Part shown: positions 1-8,400 of the stretch, one piece after another
Numbering within the stretch: the first letter of the stretch is position 1
Layout of the letters: each line of letters begins with the position of its first letter
Assembly: GCA_964247755.1 (NCBI GenBank)
Contig: CAXTVX010000008.1
Location: 15,043-79,042 of the forward strand
DNA: 64,000 bases
Direction: 5' to 3'
Source: Lichenicola sp964247755
GTDB taxonomy: Bacteria > Pseudomonadota > Alphaproteobacteria > Acetobacterales > Acetobacteraceae
The notes under the pieces: model-generated
Databases searched by the model: none
What the model saw: the letters and a program-made list of their open reading frames with translations, nothing else
Told to the model about the DNA's origin: nothing
Position numbers and translations under genes: made by a program

Positions 1-1234
1 CCTCGGCGATCGACACCAGGCGCGCGGCGAGGGAGCGTACGGTGCCCGCCGGGGCGCCATCCGGCCACGGGGCGTCGAGGCCCTGCACCGGCACGGCGGC
101 GCGCAACGCCGCGTAGGCCGCCCACGGCTGCTCGCGCACCAGCGCGTCCGCGGCCGCCAGTGCCGCGTCGTCGTAGAGCAGCCCGGTCCAGAACGCCGAC
201 TGCGCCAGCATCATCGGGATCGAGCCGGCGTCCGAGCCGCGCATCTCCAGGAAGCGCTTGATCCGCACGTCGGTGAACACGGTGGTGAGGTGGTCGTCGA
301 AGTCGCCGAGCGTCGGGCGCAGGTGCTCGAGCCCGGGCTGGCGGTTGCCCATCCAGGCGCGGAACGAGCCGCCTGCCACGTCGATCATCGCGCCGTCGCG
401 GTTGACGAAGTACATCGGCACGTCGAGCGCCCACTCGACGTAGCGGCCGAAGCCGAAGCCTGGCTCGAAGAAGGAGGGCGGCATGCCGCTGCGGGCGTTG
501 TCGGTGTCGGTCCAGACCCGGGCGCGGGTGGACAGGAGCCCGTTCGGGCGGCCCTCCTCGAACGGCGAGTTGGCGAACAGGGCGGTCGCCACCGGCTGCA
601 GCGCCAGCGACACGCGCAGCTTGGCGGCCATGTCGGCTTCCGAGCCGTAGTCGAGGTTCACCTGCACGGTGCAGGTGCGCAGCATCATGTCCAGGCCGTA
701 CCGGCCGACCAGCGGCATGTAGCGGCGCATGATGGCGTAGCGGCTCTTCGGCATGAACGGCATGTCGGCGCGGGTCGCGACCGGGTGGTAGCCGAGCGGG
801 GCGAAGCCGAGCCCGAGCGCGTCCGCATGCGGACGGAGGCCCGCGGCATGGGCCAGCAGCTCGGCCTCGGTGTCGTGCAGGGTAGCCAGCGGTGCCCCGG
901 ACAGCTCGAACTGGCCAGCCGGCTCCAGCGACAGCGAGCCGCCCTTGTTCGGCCCCTGCCCCTTCAGCCCGATCAGGTGGCCGGCATCGGTGATCGGCTC
1001 CCAGGAGGCGGGATCGGCGGCGTAGGCGGCGAGCAGGTCGGCGATGCCGCGCGGCTGGTAGGCCGGCGCCGACCACGCGGCACCGCCCGCGGCATCCGGC
1101 CAGCGGAAGCCGAACTTCTCGTGCTCGGTGCCGATCCGCCAGGCCGCGCGCGGCTTGGCGCCGGCCGCGAGATGCGCCGCGAGCTGGTCCACCGACTCGA
1201 TCGGGGTGTCGTCTTGGTCGCCGGGGTTAGACAT
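1..1234 (-). CDS. gshA: Glutamate-cysteine ligase, class II (3' end cut by window edge)
   Basis: ATP-dependent ligase joining glutamate and cysteine, the first step of cytosolic glutathione synthesis. The reading frame is open to the left edge, giving about 411 residues of a family that usually has about 455. Visible family features are an early EHEKFGF motif, a KGQGPNKGG segment, the TCTVQVNLDY core, and MRGSDAG near the end; these fit the plant/alphaproteobacterial class rather than enterobacterial GshA. The start is taken as the ATG before SNPGDQ. An in-frame ATG 15 bases upstream (1249) is possible, and neither has a well-spaced Shine-Dalgarno. It lies downstream of rsmE on the same strand with a 104-bp gap. 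Confidence 0.93.
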   Translation of the reverse strand, partial: MSNPGDQDDTPIESVDQLAAHLAAGAKPRAAWRIGTEHEKFGFRWPDAAGGAAWSAPAYQPRGIADLLAAYAADPASWEPITDAGHLIGLKGQGPNKGGSLSLEPAGQFELSGAPLATLHDTEAELLAHAAGLRPHADALGLGFAPLGYHPVATRADMPFMPKSRYAIMRRYMPLVGRYGLDMMLRTCTVQVNLDYGSEADMAAKLRVSLALQPVATALFANSPFEEGRPNGLLSTRARVWTDTDNARSGMPPSFFEPGFGFGRYVEWALDVPMYFVNRDGAMIDVAGGSFRAWMGNRQPGLEHLRPTLGDFDDHLTTVFTDVRIKRFLEMRGSDAGSIPMMLAQSAFWTGLLYDDAALAAADALVREQPWAAYAALRAAVPVQGLDAPWPDGAPAGTVRSLAARLVSIAE

Positions 1235-1338
1235 CGAGGGCGCACGCATTCCTGGGAGGATGGAAACCGTTCGGGACGGGCCGCCGGTTGTCCGGCAGTG
1301 TCTATGGCGCTGCCGCCGGCTTGGGGCAACCTCGCGGG

Positions 1339-2067
1339 TCAGCCGGCGAGCGCTGCCAGCCCGGCCAGGGCGGCGGTCTCGGCGCGCAGGATCAGCGGCC
1401 CCAGGGTGGCAGCGACCACGAACGGGCGGCTGCGCAGCAGGGCCCGCTCGGCGGGGGAGAAGCCGCCTTCGGGCCCGACCAGCAGACCGGGCTGGAGGTC
1501 GGGCGTCCTGGGAGTGCGGGTGCGCCAGGCGGCGAGGCTGCCGGCCCCGTCCTCCGGCGTTGCGCGCTCCAGTGCCACCAGCAGCGGCCGGTCGGTGTTC
1601 CAGGCGCCGAGCAGCTCGGGCAGCCGGACCGGATCCGCGATCGCCGGCACGCTCAGCCGCTCACATTGTTCCGCTGCCTCTGTCGCGATCGCGGTCCAGC
1701 GCCCGGCGTTGATCCGGGCGGAGATCGTGCGCTCGGTGATGACCGGGTGCAGCGCCTCGGCGCCGAGCTCGGTTGCCATGCGCACCACGAGGTCGGTGGC
1801 GTCGCGCTTGAGCGGCGCGAACAGAAGGGTCGGTCCGGGCTCGGGCGCCGGCGGGCGCAGAAGCTGCCGGAGGCGGAACCGGCCGCGCTCCTTGCGCAGC
1901 GACTCGACCGTGGCGGTCCACTCGCCGTCCCGGGCGTTGAACAGACGCACCCCGTCGCCCGGCTGGCGGCGCAGCACGGCGCCGAGGTAGTGCGCCTGAC
2001 CCTCCGTCATCGGCAGGAGGAGGTCGGCGGACAGGGGTTCGGCGTGAAGTCTGGGCAGGTCCTGCAC
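1339..2067 (-). CDS. rsmE: 16S rRNA (uracil1498-N3)-methyltransferase RsmE
   Basis: SAM-dependent methyltransferase for U1498 of 16S rRNA. The N-terminal PUA-like part carries HYLGAVLR and VRLFNARDGEW. The C-terminal SPOUT knot carries GPEGGFS and the end motif LGPLILRAETA, both diagnostic. I chose a GTG start preceded by GGAG at 7-base spacing; it gives 242 residues, the family size, and begins just before the conserved PRLH. An upstream ATG at 2103 would add 12 unconserved residues. The gene is divergent from ubiA, with under 50 bp between them. Confidence 0.93.
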   Translation of the reverse strand: MQDLPRLHAEPLSADLLLPMTEGQAHYLGAVLRRQPGDGVRLFNARDGEWTATVESLRKERGRFRLRQLLRPPAPEPGPTLLFAPLKRDATDLVVRMATELGAEALHPVITERTISARINAGRWTAIATEAAEQCERLSVPAIADPVRLPELLGAWNTDRPLLVALERATPEDGAGSLAAWRTRTPRTPDLQPGLLVGPEGGFSPAERALLRSRPFVVAATLGPLILRAETAALAGLAALAG

Positions 2068-2114
2068 CGGAGCGCTCCGTTGACCGGGGGGTGGACCGGC
2101 CATAGCAGGAGTTC

Positions 2115-3017
2115 ATGGCCCATACCGACATCGTCGCCACCGGCTGGATCCGGCATCTGCCTGCAAGGTGGCGGCCCTATGCGCTGCTGGCGCGGCTGGA
2201 CCGGCCGATCGGCACCTGGCTGCTGTTCCTGCCGGGGGCGTGGGGCATCCTGCTGCCGGGCGGCGTGGCGATGGGACAGCGGTTGCGGCTGCTGGCGCTG
2301 TTTGCGGTCGGCAGCGTGGTGATGCGGTCGGCCGGCTGCGTGGTCAACGACATGTGGGACCGCGACCTGGACCGGCAGGTGGCGCGCACGCGCGGCCGGC
2401 CGCTGGCGTCCGGCGCGCTCCGTATGCGGCAGGCGGCATGGTTCCTGGGCTTGCTGCTGCTGCTCGGGCTCGGGGTGCTGTTGTCGCTGAACCGGCTGTG
2501 CTGGGCGTTGGGGGCGGGCTCGCTGGTGCTGGTGGGGCTGTATCCGTTGGCGAAGCGGGTGACGTGGTGGCCGCAGCTGGTGATGGGGTTCACCTTCGGC
2601 TTCGGGGCGCCAATGGGTTACGCGGCGGCGACCGGGCGGATCGACGGGATTGCGCTATCACTTTATGCAAGCGCGATCCTGTGGGACCTCGGTTTCGACA
2701 CCGTATACGGGTTCCAGGACATGGAGGACGACGCGCTGGTGGGGGTGAAGTCGACCTCCCGGCTGGTGGCGGCGCGGCCGCGGCGGTTCGTCGGCGGCTG
2801 CTACGCGCTGATGCTGGCAGCGCTGGCGTTGGCGGGAGGGCTGGCCGGGGTCGGGCGCTGGTTCTGGCCAGCGTTGCTTCTGCCGGCCGGGCTGCTCGCG
2901 ATGCAGGTGCGGGCGCTGGAGATCGGTGAGCCGGCGATCTGCCTGCGGCTGTTCCGAGGCAACCGCGAGGTGGGGCTGGCGGTGGCGGTGGCGCTGCTGG
3001 CGGGGCGGTGGCGATGA
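2115..3017 (+). CDS. ubiA: 4-hydroxybenzoate polyprenyltransferase
   Basis: Integral membrane prenyltransferase that attaches the polyprenyl chain to 4-hydroxybenzoate in ubiquinone synthesis. It has 300 residues and about eight or nine hydrophobic segments. The first Mg-diphosphate motif is N78-D79-x-x-D82-x-x-x-D86; the second is the DTVYGFQDMEDD stretch in the middle, typical of UbiA rather than of haem or chlorophyll prenyltransferases. An AGGAG sits directly before the ATG. The neighbour downstream, a PNPOx-like gene 51 bp away, could be co-transcribed. Confidence 0.93.
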   Translation: MAHTDIVATGWIRHLPARWRPYALLARLDRPIGTWLLFLPGAWGILLPGGVAMGQRLRLLALFAVGSVVMRSAGCVVNDMWDRDLDRQVARTRGRPLASGALRMRQAAWFLGLLLLLGLGVLLSLNRLCWALGAGSLVLVGLYPLAKRVTWWPQLVMGFTFGFGAPMGYAAATGRIDGIALSLYASAILWDLGFDTVYGFQDMEDDALVGVKSTSRLVAARPRRFVGGCYALMLAALALAGGLAGVGRWFWPALLLPAGLLAMQVRALEIGEPAICLRLFRGNREVGLAVAVALLAGRWR

Positions 3018-3068
3018 GGCGTCGCGGTCGGAGGCAACCGGGGCACCGGAAGGCGACTTGAGCATCAC

Positions 3069-3638
3069 ATGGAAGACTCGGCCTTGTCGTTCGTCGGAAA
3101 CGCGCTGGCGGCGCTGCAGCACGCGCTGCATGAGCGTGGATCGGAGCTGCGCAACGTACAGCTGGCGACGCTGTCGCCGGACGGACGGCCCGGGCTTCGC
3201 ACCGTGGTGCTGCGCGGCTTCGAGCGGGGGTCGGCCTGCCTGGAGATGCACACCGACGCGCGGGCGGGCAAGGCGCGCGACGTGGCCGGCGACGGGAGGG
3301 TCAGCGTGCTGGCGTGGTCGGCGGACGAGCAGCTGCAACTGCGCTTCGACGGCACCGCCCGGCTGCACCGGGACGACGAGGTCGCGCGCGAGCGCTGGGA
3401 CGCGCTGTCGCCCAACGGGCGGAATGCATACGGGCTGCGCAGCGATCCGGGCCGGCGGATCGAGGATCCGGAGGACCGGACGCACCTGCCCGAAGACGAG
3501 CAGTTCCGGTGCTTCGCGGTGATCCTGGTGTCGCCGGACAGCGTCGACGTGCTGCGGCTCGGGCCGGAGGGCGCGCAGACGCGGGCCGCCGGCCGCTTCG
3601 ACGGGTCCGGCCTGTCGGCAGAATGGATCGGGGCGTAA
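3069..3638 (+). CDS. PNPOx-like flavin-binding protein (Alr4036 type)
   Basis: A 189-residue split-barrel protein of the pyridoxamine-phosphate-oxidase-like superfamily. The order LATLSPDGRPGLRTVVLRGF, then HTDARAGKARD, then a region reading NAYGLRSDPGR, matches the Alr4036/pyridox_oxase_2 group, predicted to bind FMN. It is not a classical PdxH, because the C-terminal PdxH dimer tail is missing; the substrate is unknown. It lies 51 bp after ubiA and is convergent with the coumarate ligase, with only 8 bp between stop codons. Confidence 0.8.
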   Translation: MEDSALSFVGNALAALQHALHERGSELRNVQLATLSPDGRPGLRTVVLRGFERGSACLEMHTDARAGKARDVAGDGRVSVLAWSADEQLQLRFDGTARLHRDDEVARERWDALSPNGRNAYGLRSDPGRRIEDPEDRTHLPEDEQFRCFAVILVSPDSVDVLRLGPEGAQTRAAGRFDGSGLSAEWIGA

Positions 3639-3646
3639 GGGCAGGG

Positions 3647-4879
3647 TTAGGCCGGCAGCAGCTGCCAGTCCGCGGCCTTGCCCATGGGTCCGACCGGCAG
3701 GAGGGGTCCGAAGCTGTAGCTGCGTGGACGTTCCGGTACCGAAAGGTGCAGGGCGGCGAAGGCGTCGAGCGAGGCACGCAGCGCGTCGGGATCGGCGTCG
3801 GCATGTTGCGGAACGATGAACGCCTTCAGCCGCGTGCCCTCGGCAGGGAGCATCAGCCGCACCGCGGCGTCGGCGACGTCGGCGTGCCTGCCCAGCACCT
3901 CGCGGACGCGGGCCGGAAACACGTTGGTGCCGCCGACCTGCACCGCGCCGTCCTGCCGGCCGCACACGCGGTAGCGGCGACGGTCCAACCAGTCCAGCCG
4001 GTCCGGGATGTCGGCGGCCGCGGGCAGGCCGCCGGTAGTGGGCAGGCGCTGCACCCCGTCGCCGTCGCCGCGCTGCCAGTGCGGCAGCAGCGTGTAGGGG
4101 GCGTCGGGGGCGTCCCGCCAGCCGAGGCCCGCGGTCTCGGAGGAACCGTGGATCTGCAGCAGGCGGTGAAGCCCCGCAGCGCGCAGCGCGGTCGCGGTAT
4201 CGGCCGGGCACGGCGCGGTGGAGGTCACGCCGGTCACGCCGGGTGGCCAGCCAGGGGCGGCGCGCGCCACCGCGGCCCAGAAGGCGGGGTGGCCGACCAC
4301 GACGTCGCCAGGCCGTGCCGTGCGTGGGACTGCGCCGGGCGCGTGCTGCCGCAGGTCGAGCACCGGCAGGCCGCCGAGCCGACGGGGCAGCAGCACGGTG
4401 AACAGGAAGCCGTAGATGTGGTGGCAGGGCACCGCCGCCAGCACGCGGGCGCCCTCGGCCTGCGGGGCCAGCAATGCTGCCAGCGCGTCCGCTTCCCGCT
4501 CCAGCTCCGCCAGCGGGTGCGGACAGGATTTCGGCACGCCGGTGCTGCCGGAGGTCCGGAAGGTCAGGGTGGCAGAGAAGCGGCGCAGCGCCTCGGCCGA
4601 CAGCGCGCACCAGCCGTCGAGGCCGCCTTGCGCCAGCAGGTAGTCCTCGAGCCCGCTCTCGTGCAGGTGCAGCGCCTCGCACAGTGCTGCGCCGAGCTGC
4701 AGCCGCTCCAGGCTGTCGAAGCCGAGGCCGGCCTCGTCGAGCCGGGTGTCGGGCGCCCACGGCCCGGGCGGCACGATGCCGCCCGGGCGCAGGCGCTTGG
4801 CCTCGGCGCCGACCAGGTCCACCAGGAAGCGGTGCAGGGCGTCGCCGCCCTGCCACCAGCCCATGCGCGCGGGATCCAA
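3647..4879 (-). CDS. pcl: PYP-type 4-coumarate-CoA ligase with ACP-like N-terminus
   Basis: ANL-superfamily adenylating enzyme that would convert p-coumarate to its CoA thioester for loading onto PYP. It has 410 residues, shorter than housekeeping acyl-CoA synthetases but the size of the PYP-activation family. The P-loop-like FRTSGSTGVPK lies at residues 107-117, HGSSETAG is central, and GRQDGAVQVGGTNVFP is near the C-terminus. Residues 44-80 resemble an acyl-carrier-protein segment with D55-S56-L57. The start is TTG, chosen because GGAGG stands 7 bases before it; the next ATG (4864) has no ribosome site. It follows pyp by 19 bp and completes the tal-pyp-pcl operon. Confidence 0.88.
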   Translation of the reverse strand: MDPARMGWWQGGDALHRFLVDLVGAEAKRLRPGGIVPPGPWAPDTRLDEAGLGFDSLERLQLGAALCEALHLHESGLEDYLLAQGGLDGWCALSAEALRRFSATLTFRTSGSTGVPKSCPHPLAELEREADALAALLAPQAEGARVLAAVPCHHIYGFLFTVLLPRRLGGLPVLDLRQHAPGAVPRTARPGDVVVGHPAFWAAVARAAPGWPPGVTGVTSTAPCPADTATALRAAGLHRLLQIHGSSETAGLGWRDAPDAPYTLLPHWQRGDGDGVQRLPTTGGLPAAADIPDRLDWLDRRRYRVCGRQDGAVQVGGTNVFPARVREVLGRHADVADAAVRLMLPAEGTRLKAFIVPQHADADPDALRASLDAFAALHLSVPERPRSYSFGPLLPVGPMGKAADWQLLPA

Positions 4880-4898
4880 GGCTGCGCCTCCGACGCGG

Positions 4899-5288
4899 CT
4901 ACAGGCGCTTGACGAACACCCAGAAGGTGTCGCCGACCAGGGCCTTCTTCATGTGGACCTTCACCTTCGTCGGCTTCATGTTGTAGTCGAAGGTGTACTC
5001 GAACATCGCGTTCAGGTCGCCGCTCTTCACGCCCTTGTCGAACGCGCCCTTGAACACCGGGGTGTTGGTGCAGGGTGCGACCTCGGTGAAGAAGCTCTTG
5101 CCGATCACCGCCTTCGGATCGCGACCGGTGATCGCACCCTCGGCAGCGTTGTAGGCCAGGATCCTGCCCGACGCGTCGAGCTGCACCGCACCGAAAGCGA
5201 GCTTGTCGATCTCCCCGGCCTTCATGTTCGACAGCGTGTTCGCGATGTCGTCCTTGCCGAACCCAACCAGGGCCATTCCGCCGTCCAT
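4899..5288 (-). CDS. pyp: Photoactive yellow protein
   Basis: Cytoplasmic PAS-fold blue-light photoreceptor that carries p-coumarate as a thioester. The 129-residue product aligns along its length with Halorhodospira PYP, with a 4-residue N-terminal extension. The chromophore cysteine is C73 (C69 in Halorhodospira). Pocket residues Y46, E50, T54, R56 and M104 correspond to Y42, E46, T50, R52 and M100, so all key photocycle positions are kept. FEYTFDY and KVKVHMKKAL are PYP hallmarks. Start ATG has GGAG at 8-base spacing. It lies between the lyase that makes and the ligase that activates its chromophore, so a functional photoreceptor is expected. Confidence 0.97.
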   Translation of the reverse strand: MDGGMALVGFGKDDIANTLSNMKAGEIDKLAFGAVQLDASGRILAYNAAEGAITGRDPKAVIGKSFFTEVAPCTNTPVFKGAFDKGVKSGDLNAMFEYTFDYNMKPTKVKVHMKKALVGDTFWVFVKRL

Positions 5289-5388
5289 GTTTCCTGCTCC
5301 GTCCTTGATTGCGCCGCCCAGGGCCCGTGCCGCACGGTACCCGGTGGGCGGCTCGGAAGAATTGTGCACTGCGATGGTTGCTAGCCGG

Positions 5389-7020
5389 TTAATCCCGGCC
5401 TGACGACGGGTCGTCCTCGCCCCAGCCCTCCCGCCAGTCCTCCCCCTGCAGCGACGCGGCCAGGGCAATGATCTCCAGCGACAGCGGGCGGTCGCGATGG
5501 AGGAACAGCACGCGCGCCCGCACCCAGGCGCACAGGCGCCGGCTGGCCGGGGCGAAGCCGGCGGCCTCCGGACCGCCCTGCATCTCGCAGGCCTGCGCCA
5601 GCGCCATGGCGTGGATCGCCAGCACGTGCCAGGCGAGGTCGAGCAGCTCGGCCGCCTTGCGCGCGGCGATCGTGCCCATCGTCACCACGTCCTGGTTGTT
5701 GTTGTTGGTCGGGATCGACTGAATGGAGGCGGGATGCGCCTTCGCCCGCAGCTCCGCCACCAGGGCGGTGGCGGTCACCTGCGCGCCCATGAAGCCGCTG
5801 TTGCGACCGACCGGGCCGGATTGCAGGAACGGGGGCAGCCCGCCGTTCAGCAGCGGGTCGCACAGACGCGCCAGGCTGCGCTCGGCGTGCAGCGCCAGCT
5901 TGCCGATTGCCAGCTGCAGCGTGTCGGCGGCGAAGGCGGCGTGCTGGCCATAGAAGTTGCCGCCGTGCAGCACCGCCTCGTCGTCGGCGAACACCAGGGG
6001 GTTGTCGGTGGCGCTGTTCAGCTCGGTCGCGATCACCCGGTCGTGGAAGTCGATCAGATCCCAGATCGCCCCGAACACCTGCGGCAGGCAGCGCGCGGTG
6101 TAGGGCGCCTGCGGCAGCGCGCGGCCGACCAGCACCCCGTCCTGCGCTTCCTCCTCCGCCTGGAGACGCGGCGGCGGCTGCACGGTGGCGCCCAGGCGGG
6201 TGCCGCCGCGGGCGAGTCCGGCCAGCAGGCGGTGCACCTCCTGCTGGCCCGGATGCGGCCGGGCGATGCCGAGCCGCGGGTCGAAGGCCTCGGCAGGGGC
6301 GCCCAGGATCTCGGCGTAGAGCAGGCCCAGGCGCAGCCCGAAGGCTGCGGCCCGTCGCGCGCCGACGCCGTTCAGGCAGGAGATGCCGGTCATGGCGGAG
6401 GTGCCGTTCACCAGCGCCAGCCCGTCCTTGAGGCCGAGCGACACCGGGCGCAGGCCCACGGCCGCCAGTGCCGCGGCGCCCGGCATGCGCTGCCCGGCCA
6501 CCACCGCCTCGCCCTCGCCGACCAGGACCAGGGCGACGTGGGCCAGGGGGGTCAGGTCGCCGCTCGCGCCGACGGTGCCCATCTCCGGCACCACGGGCAC
6601 CACGTCGCGGTCGAGGCAGGCCAGCAGCAGGTCGAAGGTGTCGGCCTCGATCGCGGAGAAGCCGCGCGCCAGGCTGCTGGCACGTGCCGCCATCACCGCA
6701 CGTGTCTGCGGCCCGCCGAGCGGCCGGCCGACGCCGGTCGCCAGGTGGTAGAGCAGGTTGCGCTGCAGCTCGGCCGCGTGCTCGGGCAGCACGTAGTGGC
6801 AGGCCAGCGGTCCGTAGCCGGTGGTCACGCCGTAGATGCGGCGGCGCTCGGCGACCATGCGCGCCAGGCAGTCGTTGGCTCCCGCCATGCGGGCGCGTGC
6901 GGCGGGGCCGACGCAGGCCGGGCGGTGCCGGTGCGCGACGTCCCAGACCGCGTCGAGGCCCAGGTTCTCGGCGCCGAGGTCGATGGGTGTCACGCGATCG
7001 GGCCCGGTGTCGTCGAGCAT
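5389..7020 (-). CDS. tal: Tyrosine ammonia-lyase (HAL/PAL/TAL family)
   Basis: Aromatic amino acid lyase with a self-formed MIO cofactor from A152-S153-G154 in the VGASGDL motif. It has 543 residues from the ATG preceded by AAGG; a TTG 33 bases upstream is a weaker start. The substrate-selectivity pair is H92-L93, as in Rhodobacter tyrosine ammonia-lyase, whereas histidase has Ser-His and plant PAL has Phe-Leu. Tyrosine deamination to p-coumarate is therefore the likely reaction. Conserved YGVTTGYGPL and NNNNQD regions are intact. It is the first gene of the PYP operon, 100 bp before pyp. Confidence 0.93.
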   Translation of the reverse strand: MLDDTGPDRVTPIDLGAENLGLDAVWDVAHRHRPACVGPAARARMAGANDCLARMVAERRRIYGVTTGYGPLACHYVLPEHAAELQRNLLYHLATGVGRPLGGPQTRAVMAARASSLARGFSAIEADTFDLLLACLDRDVVPVVPEMGTVGASGDLTPLAHVALVLVGEGEAVVAGQRMPGAAALAAVGLRPVSLGLKDGLALVNGTSAMTGISCLNGVGARRAAAFGLRLGLLYAEILGAPAEAFDPRLGIARPHPGQQEVHRLLAGLARGGTRLGATVQPPPRLQAEEEAQDGVLVGRALPQAPYTARCLPQVFGAIWDLIDFHDRVIATELNSATDNPLVFADDEAVLHGGNFYGQHAAFAADTLQLAIGKLALHAERSLARLCDPLLNGGLPPFLQSGPVGRNSGFMGAQVTATALVAELRAKAHPASIQSIPTNNNNQDVVTMGTIAARKAAELLDLAWHVLAIHAMALAQACEMQGGPEAAGFAPASRRLCAWVRARVLFLHRDRPLSLEIIALAASLQGEDWREGWGEDDPSSGRD

Positions 7021-7756
7021 GGTCAGCCTTCCGTCGAGAGGTGCGTGCCGCAAGGCCGGGAGGCCGCGGCGGGGGATGGACGGTAGTCTGGAGCAGGGTG
7101 GTTAAGATTCCGGGTGGAGGACGCGTCGGCGGCTGGCGGCCGTCCGGTGGAGAAGGTTCTGCCGGGCGGCAGGTGGCAGGCCGTGCCGAGACCCGCAGGC
7201 CGGGCCTCCCGCGGTCCGGCATCGCGGCGGTACTCGCCCCGCCAACGCCGGTCGCTCCACGCCGGACGTGTTCAGCGCGTGGAGCATGTCGAGGACCAGG
7301 CGGAATGACGGCAGGCGCACGTTGCCGACGCCTTGACCCGTCGCGAACGATCCGGATCCTCGCTGCATGAGCCGGTCGGGTCGGGCATGATCCGAGGCAG
7401 TCGACGGCGGAACCACGACGGATTTCTCCACCGGCCGATGGTACGGCCGGGGCCTGTCAGAGCATCACCGGATCAGGTGTGGTCACCTGGCCAGTGAAGA
7501 TGCTCGTCAGGACAGAGAGCTGGAGTGCAACCGGTGAACGGACGTTAGCCGGCGGTCCAGATGGAGCGGCATCGTCCGACTTCGACGTGATCCGATCGAA
7601 GCGCCGGAACGACGGCTCGATGCCGAACCGGTCCGGCACGGCCTCCCGGCAGGTAGGCGATGTGATACGAGCGGCCGGATTGGCTGGCTCGCCAGGGATC
7701 TCCTGACCGATCGCGACGTGATCCGCTGTGGTCTGGACCAGCTTGCGGAGCCCGGC
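7021..7756. other. Intergenic stretch with no supported gene
   Basis: About 740 bp upstream of the PYP operon, which must hold its promoter; I cannot point to -35/-10 boxes with confidence. Open frames on both strands lack recognisable motifs. A short sequence at 7459-7486 (AGAGCATCACCGGATCAGG, then TGTGGTCAC) recurs almost exactly at 21961-21989. The DNA grades into the IS630 remnant, which suggests old insertion debris. Confidence 0.5.
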
Positions 7757-7990
7757 ATGGCGTTGCCGATCACCATCACCCGGGACGATCCGGACGCGGC
7801 TGGGCTGCGCCGAGCGGCACGCCGCTCCCGCGATGTCGCTGCAAGGCGGCGCATGCTGGCGCCTGTGCTGGAGGGGGCGTCGCGCACCGAGGCAGCGCAG
7901 GCGCCGGGATGGATCGGCGGACGCTGCGTGACCGGGATCAACGCATGCGTTGATTGCTACGATGAAGAAGGGTCGCCCGGGCTGATCGAT
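7757..7990 (+). pseudogene. IS630-family transposase remnant (N-terminal HTH part)
   Basis: The frame starting MALPITITRDDPDAAGLRR continues to VLEGASRTEAAQA, the typical N-terminus of IS630 transposases, which recognises DNA through a winged helix. The expected GMDRxTLRD helix appears only in a shifted frame near 7910-7940. CYDEEGSPGLIDR, the expected next segment, then returns in the first frame. Two frameshifts and the absence of the DDE catalytic half make it inactive. Confidence 0.6.
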
Positions 7991-8164
7991 CGGCACGGCG
8001 AAGTCGGGCTGGCGAAGTCGGGCCGGCAGATCGTAGTCGCTCCGGGCCCTGCTGCGCCCGACCTGCACCGGTTTGGGATCGGGAACGCACAGCCCGCGTG
8101 CCAGCCGATATTGGCACGACTTCCCGGTAGCGCTCGGCCACACGCCGGCGGAAGTCTGCGGACC

Positions 8165-8268
8165 AGAGCATCATCCAATCGAACCGATCCGGTCGATCTG
8201 ATAAAGATACTCGATAAAACAACGAGCTAGTGCATGCTCCGTGAGCGGACGCGAACGGAGCATACGCT
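8165..8268 (+). repeat. 104-bp stem-loop repeat, copy A
   Basis: First of two head-to-tail copies. It begins AGAGCATCATCCAATCGAAC, holds a hairpin around the CGATCxGAT half-site, then a second hairpin GCATGCTCCG / CGGAGCATACGC with a loop of about 12 bases. It is about 75-80% identical to copy B by eye. Confidence 0.75.
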
Positions 8269-8372
8269 AGAGCATCATCCGATCGAACCGACCCGATCGA
8301 TCGGATAAATATGCTCGATAAAATAATAAGCTAGCGCGTGCTCCGTGAGCCAACGCGGGCGGAGCATGCTCC
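8269..8372 (+). repeat. 104-bp stem-loop repeat, copy B
   Basis: Second tandem copy, starting immediately where copy A ends. Its right half is a hairpin with a GTGCTCCG / CGGAGCAT stem around GTGAGCCAACG, and it is nearly identical to the inverted copy at 20626-20729. It lies 28 bp beyond the 3' end of the SnoaL-like gene. Confidence 0.8.
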
Positions 8373-8400
8373 AGCCGCTGGCCAGATGGCCGCGGCCGCA

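Noticed and set aside
5389..7020. Histidine ammonia-lyase (hutH)
   Set aside because: The general fold is shared, but the selectivity pair is His-Leu rather than Ser-His, no hut genes are near, and pyp and pcl follow.
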